From assembly GCA_002408105.1 (NCBI GenBank), contig DHQM01000246.1, positions 4,096 to 14,166 of the forward strand: a stretch of DNA of 10,071 nucleotides. Direction: 5' to 3'. Below the pieces are notes generated by a model. It saw nothing but the letters and a program-made list of their open reading frames with translations. It was not told the DNA's origin and did no database searches. Shown in pieces: positions 1-6,490 of this stretch. This stretch comes from Gammaproteobacteria bacterium UBA5338. Its GTDB lineage: Bacteria; Pseudomonadota; Gammaproteobacteria; Pseudomonadales; UBA5862. Within the stretch, counting starts at the first letter, position 1. Each line of letters starts with the position of its first letter. Position numbers and translations under genes: made by a program.

Positions 1-220
1 CCTCGCAGGGGCCAAGGCCGGCAGGAAGCCCCCAGGGTGCTTCGAAGGCAACCAACGCGGTCGATGGCTTCATGAACAGCACCGGAGCGTCTGGAATCGG
101 GTTGCCCAATTCACGGGCATGGGCGGCGTAGTTGCGACCCACACACACCACTTTGCCCGGGGGCAGGTCAAGGGATTCGCCCGCTGCGCTGCGGTGCTGA
201 TAAGGGCTGTGCTCAGCCAT
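1..220 (-). CDS. Fumarylacetoacetate hydrolase (FAH) family protein, N-terminal part
   Basis: Only the first 73 residues are inside the window; the gene continues past the left edge. The visible part reads MAEHSPYQHR, then residues 22-41 with GKVVCVGRNYAAHARELGNP, then VLFMKP at about 47-52. This KxxCVGxNYxxHxxE...FxKP pattern is the typical opening of the single-domain FAH fold (YcgM-like acylpyruvate hydrolases, FAHD1, and related hydratase/isomerases), which cleave or rearrange small 2,4-diketo acids using a divalent metal. The metal-binding carboxylates lie further along and cannot be seen. The ATG at 218-220 overlaps the last 8 bases of the upstream dehydrogenase gene, so the two are probably translationally coupled in one transcript. 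Substrate cannot be assigned from this fragment; oxaloacetate or acylpyruvate activity would be typical of the group. Confidence 0.85.
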   Translation of the reverse strand, partial: MAEHSPYQHRSAAGESLDLPPGKVVCVGRNYAAHARELGNPIPDAPVLFMKPSTALVAFEAPWGLPAGLGPCE

Positions 221-1625
221 CGATGAGTTTTCCAGGATTCATGATTCCGCTTGGGTCGAGCACACGCTTGAGTTGACGCATCAATTCGATTTCAACGGTG
301 CTGCGCGAATGGTGCAAATAAGGTTTCTTGATCAGGCCCACGCCATGCTCAGCCGATACACTGCCACCGTAGCGGGCGACGGCTGCGTAGACCCACTCGC
401 TGACCCGCCCACATTCGGTAAAAAACCGGTCTTTGTCCCAATCCTCAGGGCAGAGAATGTTCAGGTGCAGGTTGCCATCGCCAATGTGCCCAAACCAGAC
501 CACCTCGAACTCGGGGTAGGCCTTGCCAACGATGGCATCGATTTCGTCAAGGAACTGGGGAATGTCCCGCACCCGCACGGAGATGTCGTTCTTGTAGGGC
601 GTGCGCGGGGCGATGCTCTCTGAGATCCGCTCGCGCAACGCCCAGAGCCGCTCTGCCTGGGCCTCGCTCTGGCTAACCACGCCGTCCAGAACCACGCCGT
701 CCTCGACGGCGGCCTCGAACAACTCGAACAGGGTCGCCTCGGTTGCATCATCCCCACGCTCCAGCTCGACCAGGCAATAGTATGGCGCTGCGCTGGCAAA
801 TGGCCGGGACAGGTCACCGTGGGCCAAGACCTGCCCCAGTGCAGGCTCGGAAAAAAACTCGAATGCAGTAAGCCGCAGTGCCGCACGAAACCGGTGCAGC
901 ACGTCCATGATGGCACCAAGCGCAGGGACCGCCACCACCATCACCTGCAAGGGCGGCGGCGACGGCGCCAAACGCATGGTCGCCTCGACAATGACCCCGA
1001 GGGTACCTTCTGACCCAATGAACAAATGCCGCAAATCGTATCCAGTGGCGTTTTTGATGAGCCCTCGGTTGAGGTCCAGCAGTTCACCGGTTCCGGTCAC
1101 CACTTTGAGGCCAGCGACCCAGTCGCGGGTCATCCCATACCGGAGCACCTTGATGCCGCCGGCATTGGTTGCGATGTTGCCACCGATTCGGCTTGACCCC
1201 GAGGAGGCGAAGTCCACCGGGTACATCAGCCCGTGCGCCTGCGCGAACGCCTGCAACTCTGCGGTGACCACACCTGCCTGCACCTGGACCGTGCGGTCCA
1301 GGGGATTGAACTCGCCGATGCGGTTGAGCCGATCGGTCGCCAGAACCAATTCGCCCGCGGCGGCCACCGCGCCACCACTGAGTCCGGTGCGCCCGCCAGA
1401 GGGCACCAGCGCGATCCCCTCGGCTGCTGCCAGGCGCACCAGCTCCACCACCTGCTCCGTGCTGCTCGGCAGGGCCACGGCCGCTGGAGCGCTGTCGTAC
1501 TGGCGGGTCCAATCGGTGCCGAAGGGGCGCGCTTCATCGCAGTCGGTGATCAGCCCATTCTGGCCAAGGATGGCTTGCAACGGGCCCAACAAGGCCGAGG
1601 GTAGGTGGGCGGGGGGTGCTGTCAT
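213..1625 (-). CDS. FAD-linked D-2-hydroxyacid dehydrogenase, D-2-hydroxyglutarate dehydrogenase/GlcD type
   Basis: A 470-residue flavoenzyme of the PCMH/VAO type, predicted to oxidise a D-2-hydroxyacid to the 2-oxoacid. The FAD_binding_4 domain covers about 45-220: PSGGRTGLSGG at 75-85, an SGSSRIGGNIATNAGG stretch at 142-157, and a GSEGTLG at 204-210. The C-terminal FAD-oxidase domain carries the metal site expected for D2HGDH/D-lactate dehydrogenases: GHIGDGNLH at 379-387 (His380, His387) and SAEHG at 424-428 (Glu426, His427). It ends in the usual NPGKL (463-467). The ATG at 1623-1625 is preceded by GGAG at 1637-1640. D-2-hydroxyglutarate is favoured as substrate because serA lies 1.5 kb away and SerA can make that compound from 2-oxoglutarate; D-lactate or glycolate remain possible. 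Expression is probably from the divergent promoter region 1626-1775, with the FAH gene downstream. Confidence 0.93.
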   Translation of the reverse strand: MTAPPAHLPSALLGPLQAILGQNGLITDCDEARPFGTDWTRQYDSAPAAVALPSSTEQVVELVRLAAAEGIALVPSGGRTGLSGGAVAAAGELVLATDRLNRIGEFNPLDRTVQVQAGVVTAELQAFAQAHGLMYPVDFASSGSSRIGGNIATNAGGIKVLRYGMTRDWVAGLKVVTGTGELLDLNRGLIKNATGYDLRHLFIGSEGTLGVIVEATMRLAPSPPPLQVMVVAVPALGAIMDVLHRFRAALRLTAFEFFSEPALGQVLAHGDLSRPFASAAPYYCLVELERGDDATEATLFELFEAAVEDGVVLDGVVSQSEAQAERLWALRERISESIAPRTPYKNDISVRVRDIPQFLDEIDAIVGKAYPEFEVVWFGHIGDGNLHLNILCPEDWDKDRFFTECGRVSEWVYAAVARYGGSVSAEHGVGLIKKPYLHHSRSTVEIELMRQLKRVLDPSGIMNPGKLIDG

Positions 1626-1658
1626 GCCGACTGGAACTCCGCGAGACCGAAACGGCGC

Positions 1659-1688
1659 ATGATACGCGGCGCCGCGGGGGGCTGTCAG
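1659..1688 (-). promoter_or_regulatory. Candidate sigma-70 promoter for the D-2-hydroxyacid dehydrogenase
   Basis: Read on the minus strand, CTGACA (1688-1683) and TATCAT (1664-1659) are separated by 18 bases, each close to the -35 and -10 consensus. Transcription would start near 1652, leaving a leader of about 27 bases before the ATG. The spacer contains a perfect 12-base palindrome, CGCGGCGCCGCG (1665-1676). This is a pattern match only; no start site is known. Confidence 0.5.
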
Positions 1689-1692
1689 GACA

Positions 1693-1706
1693 GGCGGTGC
1701 ACCGCC
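1693..1706. promoter_or_regulatory. Perfect 14-bp palindrome in the divergent intergenic region, candidate operator
   Basis: GGCGGTGCACCGCC is a perfect inverted repeat (two 7-base arms, no spacer). It lies a few bases upstream of the predicted -35 of the dehydrogenase and about 70 bases before the GFA start codon, where a shared regulator of two divergent transcripts might bind. GC-rich palindromes arise by chance fairly often in DNA of this composition, so the operator reading is tentative. Confidence 0.3.
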
Positions 1707-1760
1707 CGAGTCACCGTGTTAGGGTTCGCCGACGGCATCCAGCCAGGGCCCACACAGCAC

Positions 1761-1769
1761 AGGGAGGGG
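1761..1769 (+). promoter_or_regulatory. Ribosome binding site fixing the GFA-family start
   Basis: AGGGAGGGG lies 6 bases before the ATG at 1776-1778. It supports this start over the longer in-frame reading from 1605, which would run back into the divergent promoter region and the dehydrogenase gene. Confidence 0.7.
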
Positions 1770-1775
1770 TTTGCA

Positions 1776-2204
1776 ATGAGCCAACAGACCCAGGCCGAGG
1801 GACACTGCCTGTGTCGCCGTGTACAGGTGCGGGCGGACAGCATGGCCCTCGAGGTGGGGGCTTGCCACTGTACGATGTGCCGGCGCTGGGGTGGCGGCCC
1901 CTTTGTGGAGGTGCACTGTGGCACCGCAGTGCACTTCTCCGGCGAGGAGCACATCCGCCTGTTCAGCTCCTCCGATTGGGCTGAACGCGGGTTTTGCAGC
2001 CACTGCGGGACCCACCTCTTCTACCGCCTCAAGCACGACAGCAGCCACATCATGCCGGCGGGCCTATTTGGCGATGACCCGCGCCTCAAGCTGACCACTC
2101 AGGTGTTCGTGGATGAACAGCCCCACTATTACCAGTTTGCCAACGACACCCTGTGTTTGACGGGCGAACAGGTGTTCGAACAGTTTTCTGGGGACACCGA
2201 GTAG
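1776..2204 (+). CDS. GFA/CENP-V family zinc-binding protein
   Basis: A 142-residue protein with the full zinc ligand set of the GFA (glutathione-dependent formaldehyde-activating enzyme, Gfa/CENP-V) family: HCLC with Cys11 and Cys13, CHCTMC with Cys30, Cys32 and Cys35, and FCSHCGT with Cys74 and Cys77. The later VFVDEQPHYY matches the usual family segment before the C-terminus. The family is small, cytoplasmic and usually 120-160 residues. Members are often annotated S-(hydroxymethyl)glutathione synthase, but that activity has been shown or claimed for few of them, so a broader role in handling reactive aldehydes or glutathione adducts is the safer statement. It is first gene of a three-gene plus-strand cassette, 29 bases before the VOC gene. 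An ORF extending upstream to 1605 adds 57 low-quality residues and is not believed. Confidence 0.9.
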   Translation: MSQQTQAEGHCLCRRVQVRADSMALEVGACHCTMCRRWGGGPFVEVHCGTAVHFSGEEHIRLFSSSDWAERGFCSHCGTHLFYRLKHDSSHIMPAGLFGDDPRLKLTTQVFVDEQPHYYQFANDTLCLTGEQVFEQFSGDTE

Positions 2205-2219
2205 CCACCCCAGCACACC

Positions 2220-2225
2220 AGGAGG
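2220..2225 (+). promoter_or_regulatory. Ribosome binding site fixing the VOC-family start
   Basis: AGGAGG, the complete Shine-Dalgarno core, sits 8 bases before the ATG at 2234-2236. It rules out the longer in-frame reading from 2153, which would overlap the GFA gene by about 50 bases. Confidence 0.8.
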
Positions 2226-2233
2226 CCGACCGC

Positions 2234-2623
2234 ATGGAGCGTGTTACAGGCATTGGCGGGTTCTTTTTTCGCGCCCAGGATCCCACCGCTTTGGCCCGCT
2301 GGTACACCCAACACCTCGGCATAGACCCGGTTCCAGAAGACTACAGCACCGCGCCCTGGATGCCCGCGGCCGGGCCGACTGTGTTCGCGCCCTTTCCTGC
2401 TGACACCGACTACTTCGGCCACGCGGCCTGCCAGTGGATGCTCAATTTTCGAGTCGCCGATCTGGACGCCATGGTGCGCCAACTGCAAGCGGTGGGCATC
2501 CGGGTTGAGCTGGACCCGACACGACATCCGAACGGTCGCTTCGCCCGCCTGAACGACCCAGAAGGCAACCCAATCGAACTCTGGGAGCCGGCCCAGCCCG
2601 ACCACGCCAATCCGCCTCGGTGA
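2234..2623 (+). CDS. VOC superfamily (glyoxalase/bleomycin-resistance fold) protein
   Basis: A 129-residue single VOC-domain protein with two beta-alpha-beta-beta-beta halves. The first half opens with GGFFFRAQDPTALARWYTQHLG (from residue 8) and the second with LNFRVADLDAMVRQLQAVGI (70-89). It closes with NGRFARLNDPEGNPIELWEP (100-119), where Glu115 occupies the position of the usual C-terminal metal ligand. At the matching place in the first strand the residues are Phe12-Arg13, not the His or Gln common in metal-binding glyoxalases, so metal binding is uncertain. VOC members include glyoxalase I, dioxygenases, epimerases and resistance proteins; nothing here picks one. It follows the GFA gene by 29 bases and overlaps the cupin start by 4 bases (GTGA), so the three are almost certainly co-translated. 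Confidence 0.88.
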   Translation: MERVTGIGGFFFRAQDPTALARWYTQHLGIDPVPEDYSTAPWMPAAGPTVFAPFPADTDYFGHAACQWMLNFRVADLDAMVRQLQAVGIRVELDPTRHPNGRFARLNDPEGNPIELWEPAQPDHANPPR

Positions 2624-3027
2624 AGGCCATGCCATCGCACCTGTTCTCTGAGTTTGCCGTCATCGGGCCGACAGGGACTGTCGACCTCGAGCCGGTCGAC
2701 CCCAGCCTGTACGCGCGGCTTGATGCAGAGTACGGCGGCTTCGATGGACACCTGTTGGTGAGCGCTCACTCGTTTGATGAAGACTGGGATACCTGGGAGG
2801 TTCACCCAGCGGGCGACGAGCTGGTGGTGCTCATCCGTGGGTGGGCCCAGCTGGTTCTGCAGGGTCCCAATGGCGAGACGACACAGGACCTGGCGCGGCC
2901 CGGGGACTTCTGCCTGGTGCCCAAGGGCGCATGGCACACCGCCCGCATCAACCAGCCAACCCAGTTGCTGTTCATCACCCCTGGCGCCAACACCAGCAAC
3001 GCTGAGAAACCGCCCAGCTCAGTCTGA
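2620..3027 (+). CDS. Small single-domain cupin protein
   Basis: A 135-residue cupin_2-type protein. Cupin motif 1 is at about 59-74 (WEVHPAGDELVVLIRG, with His62 and Glu67), and motif 2 at 94-107 (PGDFCLVPKGAWHT, with His106). Motif 1 normally starts H-x-H; here the second His is replaced (His62-Pro63-Ala64), which leaves His62, Glu67 and His106 as candidate metal ligands. The function could be an isomerase, a dioxygenase or a ligand-binding protein; no substrate is assigned. The GTG start at 2620-2622 gives a 4-base overlap with the VOC stop. An in-frame ATG at 2629 would shorten it by three residues and has no better ribosome binding site. It is last in the cassette, 117 bases before serA. 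Confidence 0.85.
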   Translation: MKAMPSHLFSEFAVIGPTGTVDLEPVDPSLYARLDAEYGGFDGHLLVSAHSFDEDWDTWEVHPAGDELVVLIRGWAQLVLQGPNGETTQDLARPGDFCLVPKGAWHTARINQPTQLLFITPGANTSNAEKPPSSV

Positions 3028-3072
3028 CGGCAGTGCGACAAGACCATCGAGTCGGCTGACTTCGTCCCGGGC

Positions 3073-3099
3073 TGCGGCCCAGGCCGCACGTGCTACACT
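3073..3099 (+). promoter_or_regulatory. Candidate serA promoter (extended -10) with adjacent inverted repeat
   Basis: TGCTACACT at 3091-3099 is an extended -10 element (TGn followed by TACACT). The place of the -35 box is taken by an inverted repeat, TGCGGCC-CA-GGCCGCA (3073-3088), with no good TTGACA match, which fits an extended -10 promoter with an operator or activator site. Transcription would start near 3106, giving a 39-base leader before the ATG at 3145. The same repeat could instead form a hairpin in the cupin transcript, but no U-run follows it. Confidence 0.45.
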
Positions 3100-3144
3100 C
3101 GCGCCCCCTGGCCTGTTCGAATCGACTGGGAACCAACGCTTCCG

Positions 3145-4371
3145 ATGAAACTCTCGCTGCCCAAATCATCCATCAACGTGCTGCTGCTCGAAGGCATCCA
3201 CCGCAATGCCATCGAGACCTTTCAAGCTGCGGGCTACACCAGCATCGAAGCCTTGCCCACCGCACTCACCGGAGACGAACTGCGCGAGCGCATCGCCGAC
3301 GCCCATTTCGTTGGCATTCGCTCGCGCACCCAGCTGACTGCGCCGGTGCTCGAAGCGGCCCGCAAACTGGTGGGCATTGGCTGCTTCTGCATCGGCACCA
3401 ACCAGGTTGACCTTCAGGCCGCCCTGGAAAAGGGGGTGCCGGTCTTCAACGCGCCATTCTCGAACACCCGCAGCGTTGCCGAGCTGGTGCTCGCTGAAGC
3501 CATTCTGCTGCTGCGTGGCATCCCCGAGAAAAACGCGTTGGCCCACCAACACCAATGGCGCAAGAGCGCGCAGAACTCTTTCGAGATCCGCGGTAAGAAG
3601 CTTGGCATCATCGGCTACGGCAACATCGGAACCCAGTTGGGTGTTCTCGCTGAGGGTCTCGGGATGCAGGTGCTGTTTTACGATGTGGTCAAGCGCCTGC
3701 CCCTCGGCAACGCAACCCAAGTGGAACGCCTGGAAGACCTGCTGTCGAGCGCCGATGTGGTCTCTCTGCACGTGCCTGAAACGCCGGCAACCAAGAACAT
3801 GATCGGCGCCAACGAAATCCGCCTGATGAAATCAACCTCGGTGCTCATCAATGCCTCACGCGGAACCGTGGTCGACATTGACGCCCTGGCCAAAGCGCTG
3901 GGGGAGGACCACCTGCTCGGCGCAGCGATCGACGTGTTCCCGGTCGAGCCAAAATCCAATGACGACCCCTTCGAGTCGCCCCTGACCGCGCACCTCAACA
4001 CCATCCTGACACCGCACATCGGCGGATCAACCCTGGAGGCACAAGCCAACATCGGCATCGAAGTGGCGGAGAAGTTGATTCACTTCAGCGACAACGGCAC
4101 CACCAACTCCGCGGTCAACTTTCCACAGGTTGCCCTGCCGGCACAGGCCGGCAAACACCGCTTGCTGCACATCCACCGCAACGAGCCAGGGGTGATGACC
4201 TCCATCAACCGCATCCTTTCGGAAGCTGGGATCAACATCAGCGGTCAGTACCTGCAAACCAACGAGCAGCTGGGGTATGTGGTGATCGACGTGGACGCTG
4301 AATACAGCGAGAAGGCCCTGCGTGCGCTGCAGGAAATCCCCGCCACGGTCCGCGCCCGGGTGCTGTTCTGA
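3145..4371 (+). CDS. serA: D-3-phosphoglycerate dehydrogenase, first enzyme of serine synthesis
   Basis: A 408-residue cytoplasmic enzyme that oxidises 3-phosphoglycerate to 3-phosphohydroxypyruvate with NAD+; E. coli SerA has 410 residues and aligns along the whole length. Substrate-binding segments IGCFCIGTNQVDL (78-90) and NAPFSNTRSVAEL (102-114) are intact. The Rossmann motif GYGNIG is at 157-162 with Asp180 at the end of the second strand. The catalytic trio is Arg239, Glu268 and His291 (in TPHIGGS). The C-terminal ACT domain (about 338-408) keeps the serine-contact residues His344, Asn346 and Asn364 known from E. coli, so feedback inhibition by L-serine is expected. SerA of this type also reduces 2-oxoglutarate to D-2-hydroxyglutarate, which gives a link to the D-2-hydroxyacid dehydrogenase at 213-1625. 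The ribosome binding site is weak (GGGA at 3128-3131). Confidence 0.98.
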   Translation: MKLSLPKSSINVLLLEGIHRNAIETFQAAGYTSIEALPTALTGDELRERIADAHFVGIRSRTQLTAPVLEAARKLVGIGCFCIGTNQVDLQAALEKGVPVFNAPFSNTRSVAELVLAEAILLLRGIPEKNALAHQHQWRKSAQNSFEIRGKKLGIIGYGNIGTQLGVLAEGLGMQVLFYDVVKRLPLGNATQVERLEDLLSSADVVSLHVPETPATKNMIGANEIRLMKSTSVLINASRGTVVDIDALAKALGEDHLLGAAIDVFPVEPKSNDDPFESPLTAHLNTILTPHIGGSTLEAQANIGIEVAEKLIHFSDNGTTNSAVNFPQVALPAQAGKHRLLHIHRNEPGVMTSINRILSEAGINISGQYLQTNEQLGYVVIDVDAEYSEKALRALQEIPATVRARVLF

Positions 4372-4440
4372 GGGGACTCGGCGCCCGCCTGAGCAGCCTT
4401 TGATCATGGCGCGAGGCACCGGTCCCCGCGGGAGCAATGT

Positions 4441-4502
4441 GGTCCTGCATCCAGGGCTTTTCAGCCGGATCGACCCGTGCGAGGATGCAGTGCGGGCGGA
4501 CC
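4441..4502 (+). other. Possible stem-loop structure in the leader of the VPLPA-CTERM gene
   Basis: The 193-base gap 4372-4564 has no gene. Inside it, CTGCATCC (4445-4452) is exactly complementary to GGATGCAG (4483-4490), and the outer GGTC (4441-4444) can pair with GACC (4499-4502) across a 7-base bulge. The enclosed loop holds a small GGCT/AGCC hairpin with a TTTC loop (4455-4466). This could be a structured leader or a processing site; without folding energy or homologues it is only a possibility. No T-run that would mark a serA terminator is present in the gap. Confidence 0.2.
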
Positions 4503-4564
4503 AACAGGCACCCTGAACCGCAGATCGAACACCCCACCCCAACGCCTATGCACGGAGCACCCGG

Positions 4565-5236
4565 ATGAACCACTGGAACAGAGTGCAGGGCTGGGGATTC
4601 TGCATCGCTCTCGCCTTAGTGGCGGGCTCCACCCATGCGGCGCCTCAAACCTGGCTGCTTGAGGACGAGTACGGGGGGCTGATCGGCACCTTCGATTTGG
4701 ATTTCTCCGCTCCATCGACCGGCAACATTCACCTCGACGGCCTGCAAGACCGCTACTCACTGCCCGGCTTCGTGCTGCTGGACGCGCCATCTTGGGTCGG
4801 CCCGTTCCAGACATACAACTTCTTGACCTTCTTCTCTCCTCAGACGGGAACCACGCACCGGGAGGAATATGGCGGCGGCGAATACTACGAACTGCGGGTG
4901 AACGACTCGGTCCTTCAACTCGGCACAACCCAGCGCTCGCTGGAGTCTGCCGGTGGTGTCTATGAGGTCGCCATTCGAGAGGTGTACAACTACGATGAGA
5001 CCACCAACTATTGTGGCTACTTCGAAGAACTCTATGACCCCGAGACAGGCGACTATTTGGGTGAGGGGAGTTGCCTGTCCTACCAATCTGACAGCAACTA
5101 CAACGCCCAGGAGGACAACTGGTACCTGGGCACCCTAAGCAGCCCCGAAGCGAGCCCCGTGCCCTTGCCAGGAGGGATTTGGCTTCTCGCCTCGAGTGGT
5201 CTTTGGGGGCTGGTGCGGCGCATCAAGCAGCGGTAG
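4565..5236 (+). CDS. Exported protein with VPLPA-CTERM sorting signal, function unknown
   Basis: A 223-residue secreted protein with no family that I recognise. The N-terminus is a signal peptide: positively charged at Arg6, hydrophobic from about 10 to 20, with likely cleavage after GSTHA (Ala25). The mature part is acidic and rich in Tyr, Gly and Ser, consistent with a beta-rich surface protein, and it has two cysteines in the region 140-170 that could form a disulfide. The C-terminus is a textbook VPLPA-CTERM signal: VPLPGG at 199-204, a hydrophobic helix to about 217, then the basic tail RRIKQR (218-223). Such proteins are processed by an exosortase and usually belong to extracellular matrix or envelope systems; no exosortase gene is in the window. 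GGAG at 4554-4557 lies 7 bases before the ATG. It is convergent with the NAGGN operon. Confidence 0.88.
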   Translation: MNHWNRVQGWGFCIALALVAGSTHAAPQTWLLEDEYGGLIGTFDLDFSAPSTGNIHLDGLQDRYSLPGFVLLDAPSWVGPFQTYNFLTFFSPQTGTTHREEYGGGEYYELRVNDSVLQLGTTQRSLESAGGVYEVAIREVYNYDETTNYCGYFEELYDPETGDYLGEGSCLSYQSDSNYNAQEDNWYLGTLSSPEASPVPLPGGIWLLASSGLWGLVRRIKQR

Positions 5237-5315
5237 GCAACACAGAGTAAGCGACCAGTTAGGGGCAACCTGGGGGACAGGGGCCCATACTGGCATCGCA
5301 CTCCGGACCAAGCTG

Positions 5316-5334
5316 GCCTGCCATTCTTGCAGGC
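5316..5334. other. Weak hairpin in the convergent gap between two operons
   Basis: GCCTGC (5316-5321) pairs with GCAGGC (5329-5334) around a 7-base loop. It sits between the ends of the VPLPA-CTERM gene (5236) and M42 copy B (5363), where a bidirectional terminator would be expected. The stem is short and neither strand has a following U-run, so it is a poor terminator candidate. The 126-base gap holds nothing else that I can identify. Confidence 0.2.
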
Positions 5335-5362
5335 GCGGCGGGCCACACAGCATGTCTTGGCG

Positions 5363-6490
5363 CTACTGTGCAGATTCCTGAGATTCAATTTGATGCGGAA
5401 ACTCACGCCGTCCGGAAAGCCGCGCGGGGAACACCGGCGTACTGGCTGAGTACGCCACCAGCAGGCGCACCAGCGCACGCAGGCTGTCCATGTGCGTACG
5501 CTCGTAGCCATGGGTGGCATCAGTGCCGAAGGTCAGCAGCGCGTCATGCACATCGTGGCCTGCAGTCACCGCCGAATTCGCGTCTGAGTAGTAGTACCTA
5601 AACACATCGACCTGATAAGGAATGTTGTTCGACCGGCAGAGCTGAGTAAGCTTGCGGCGCAAGTGAAAGTCATAAGGGCCGCTGGTATCCTGAGCGCAAA
5701 TCGTGACCCCGGTCTCCCTGGCGTTCTGACCGGGCGCAACCGGCCCAATGTCGATCCCCACGAACTCACTGACCCGGTCCGACAATGTGGCGCCCGCACC
5801 TGTGCCGACCTCCTCAGTCACCGTGAAAATCGCATGCAGGTCGATCTCTGGCTCCAGGCGTTCTTGGCGTATCTGCTTCAGGGCACAAAGCAGAGCTGCA
5901 GCGCCTGCCTTGTTATCAAGGTGACGGGCACTGATGTATCCGCTGCTCGAGACCTCTGGATCCGCATCGAAAGCCACATAATCTCCCACCTCGACGCCGA
6001 GAGCACGCAAGTCCTGTTGGGTTTCCGCCCGCTCGTTGACACGCACCTCAATCTGATTCCAGGAAATTGGCAGCCGATCCACTTCCTCGTTGAATGCGTG
6101 ACCTGACGCCAGCAATGGCAGCACTTGACCCCGGTAAGCGCCAGAGGAAGTGAACACCGTCACGCGTCCGCCCTCTGCAAACCGGCTCGACCAGGTCCCA
6201 ACCGGAGCTATCGCCAGCCGCCCATTGGGCTTCAATGCTTTGACCGTGGCGCCAATGGTGTCCAGGTGGTTGACGACCGCCCGGGCGTAACGGTGACCAG
6301 ACTTACCCGGAACCCGAGCAATGATTGACCCTCGGCGGGTCAACTGAAATTCGACGCCCAGGGCTTGTAATTCCGCACAGAGGTAGCGCGACAGCTCATC
6401 GGTAAAGCCTGTGATGCTAGGGATCGCCAGCATTTCGAGCAAACGCTCGACTAAGTAGGCATCGCTCGGATCGTCGAAACCAGGAGTCAT
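5363..6490 (-). CDS. M42-family hydrolase of the NAGGN osmoprotectant system, copy B
   Basis: A 375-residue metal-dependent hydrolase related to M42 aminopeptidases, of the kind found beside asnO and ngg (the 'trio' M42 group). All expected metal and catalytic residues can be placed: His75 and Asp77 in NHLDTIGA, Asp192 in HLDNKAGA, Glu226 (general base) and Glu227 (metal) in TEEVG, Asp247 in GIDIGP, and His327 in THGYERTH. The APGQN segment (252-256), which I associate with this group, follows Asp247. Cytoplasmic; no signal peptide. The likely substrate is N-acetylglutaminylglutamine (amide) or a related acyl-dipeptide, inferred from context only. It is the last gene of the operon; its ATG (6488-6490) overlaps the copy A stop as ATGA, so it is translationally coupled. 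It resembles the next gene along its whole length, pointing to tandem duplication. Confidence 0.93.
   Translation of the reverse strand: MTPGFDDPSDAYLVERLLEMLAIPSITGFTDELSRYLCAELQALGVEFQLTRRGSIIARVPGKSGHRYARAVVNHLDTIGATVKALKPNGRLAIAPVGTWSSRFAEGGRVTVFTSSGAYRGQVLPLLASGHAFNEEVDRLPISWNQIEVRVNERAETQQDLRALGVEVGDYVAFDADPEVSSSGYISARHLDNKAGAAALLCALKQIRQERLEPEIDLHAIFTVTEEVGTGAGATLSDRVSEFVGIDIGPVAPGQNARETGVTICAQDTSGPYDFHLRRKLTQLCRSNNIPYQVDVFRYYYSDANSAVTAGHDVHDALLTFGTDATHGYERTHMDSLRALVRLLVAYSASTPVFPARLSGRREFPHQIESQESAQ

Noticed and set aside
907..1662. 251-residue plus-strand reading frame opposite the dehydrogenase
   Set aside because: It is antisense to a well-supported gene, has low-complexity Ser/Arg/Pro-rich sequence, no ribosome binding site and no recognisable domain; a typical shadow frame in GC-rich DNA.
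3166..3771. 201-residue minus-strand reading frame opposite serA
   Set aside because: It is fully antisense to serA, whose protein is conserved along its whole length; no family features are seen.
4372..4440. Search for a serA terminator
   Set aside because: A CCCGCGGG palindrome is present near 4424-4431 but has no usable loop and no T-run, so it is not called a terminator.
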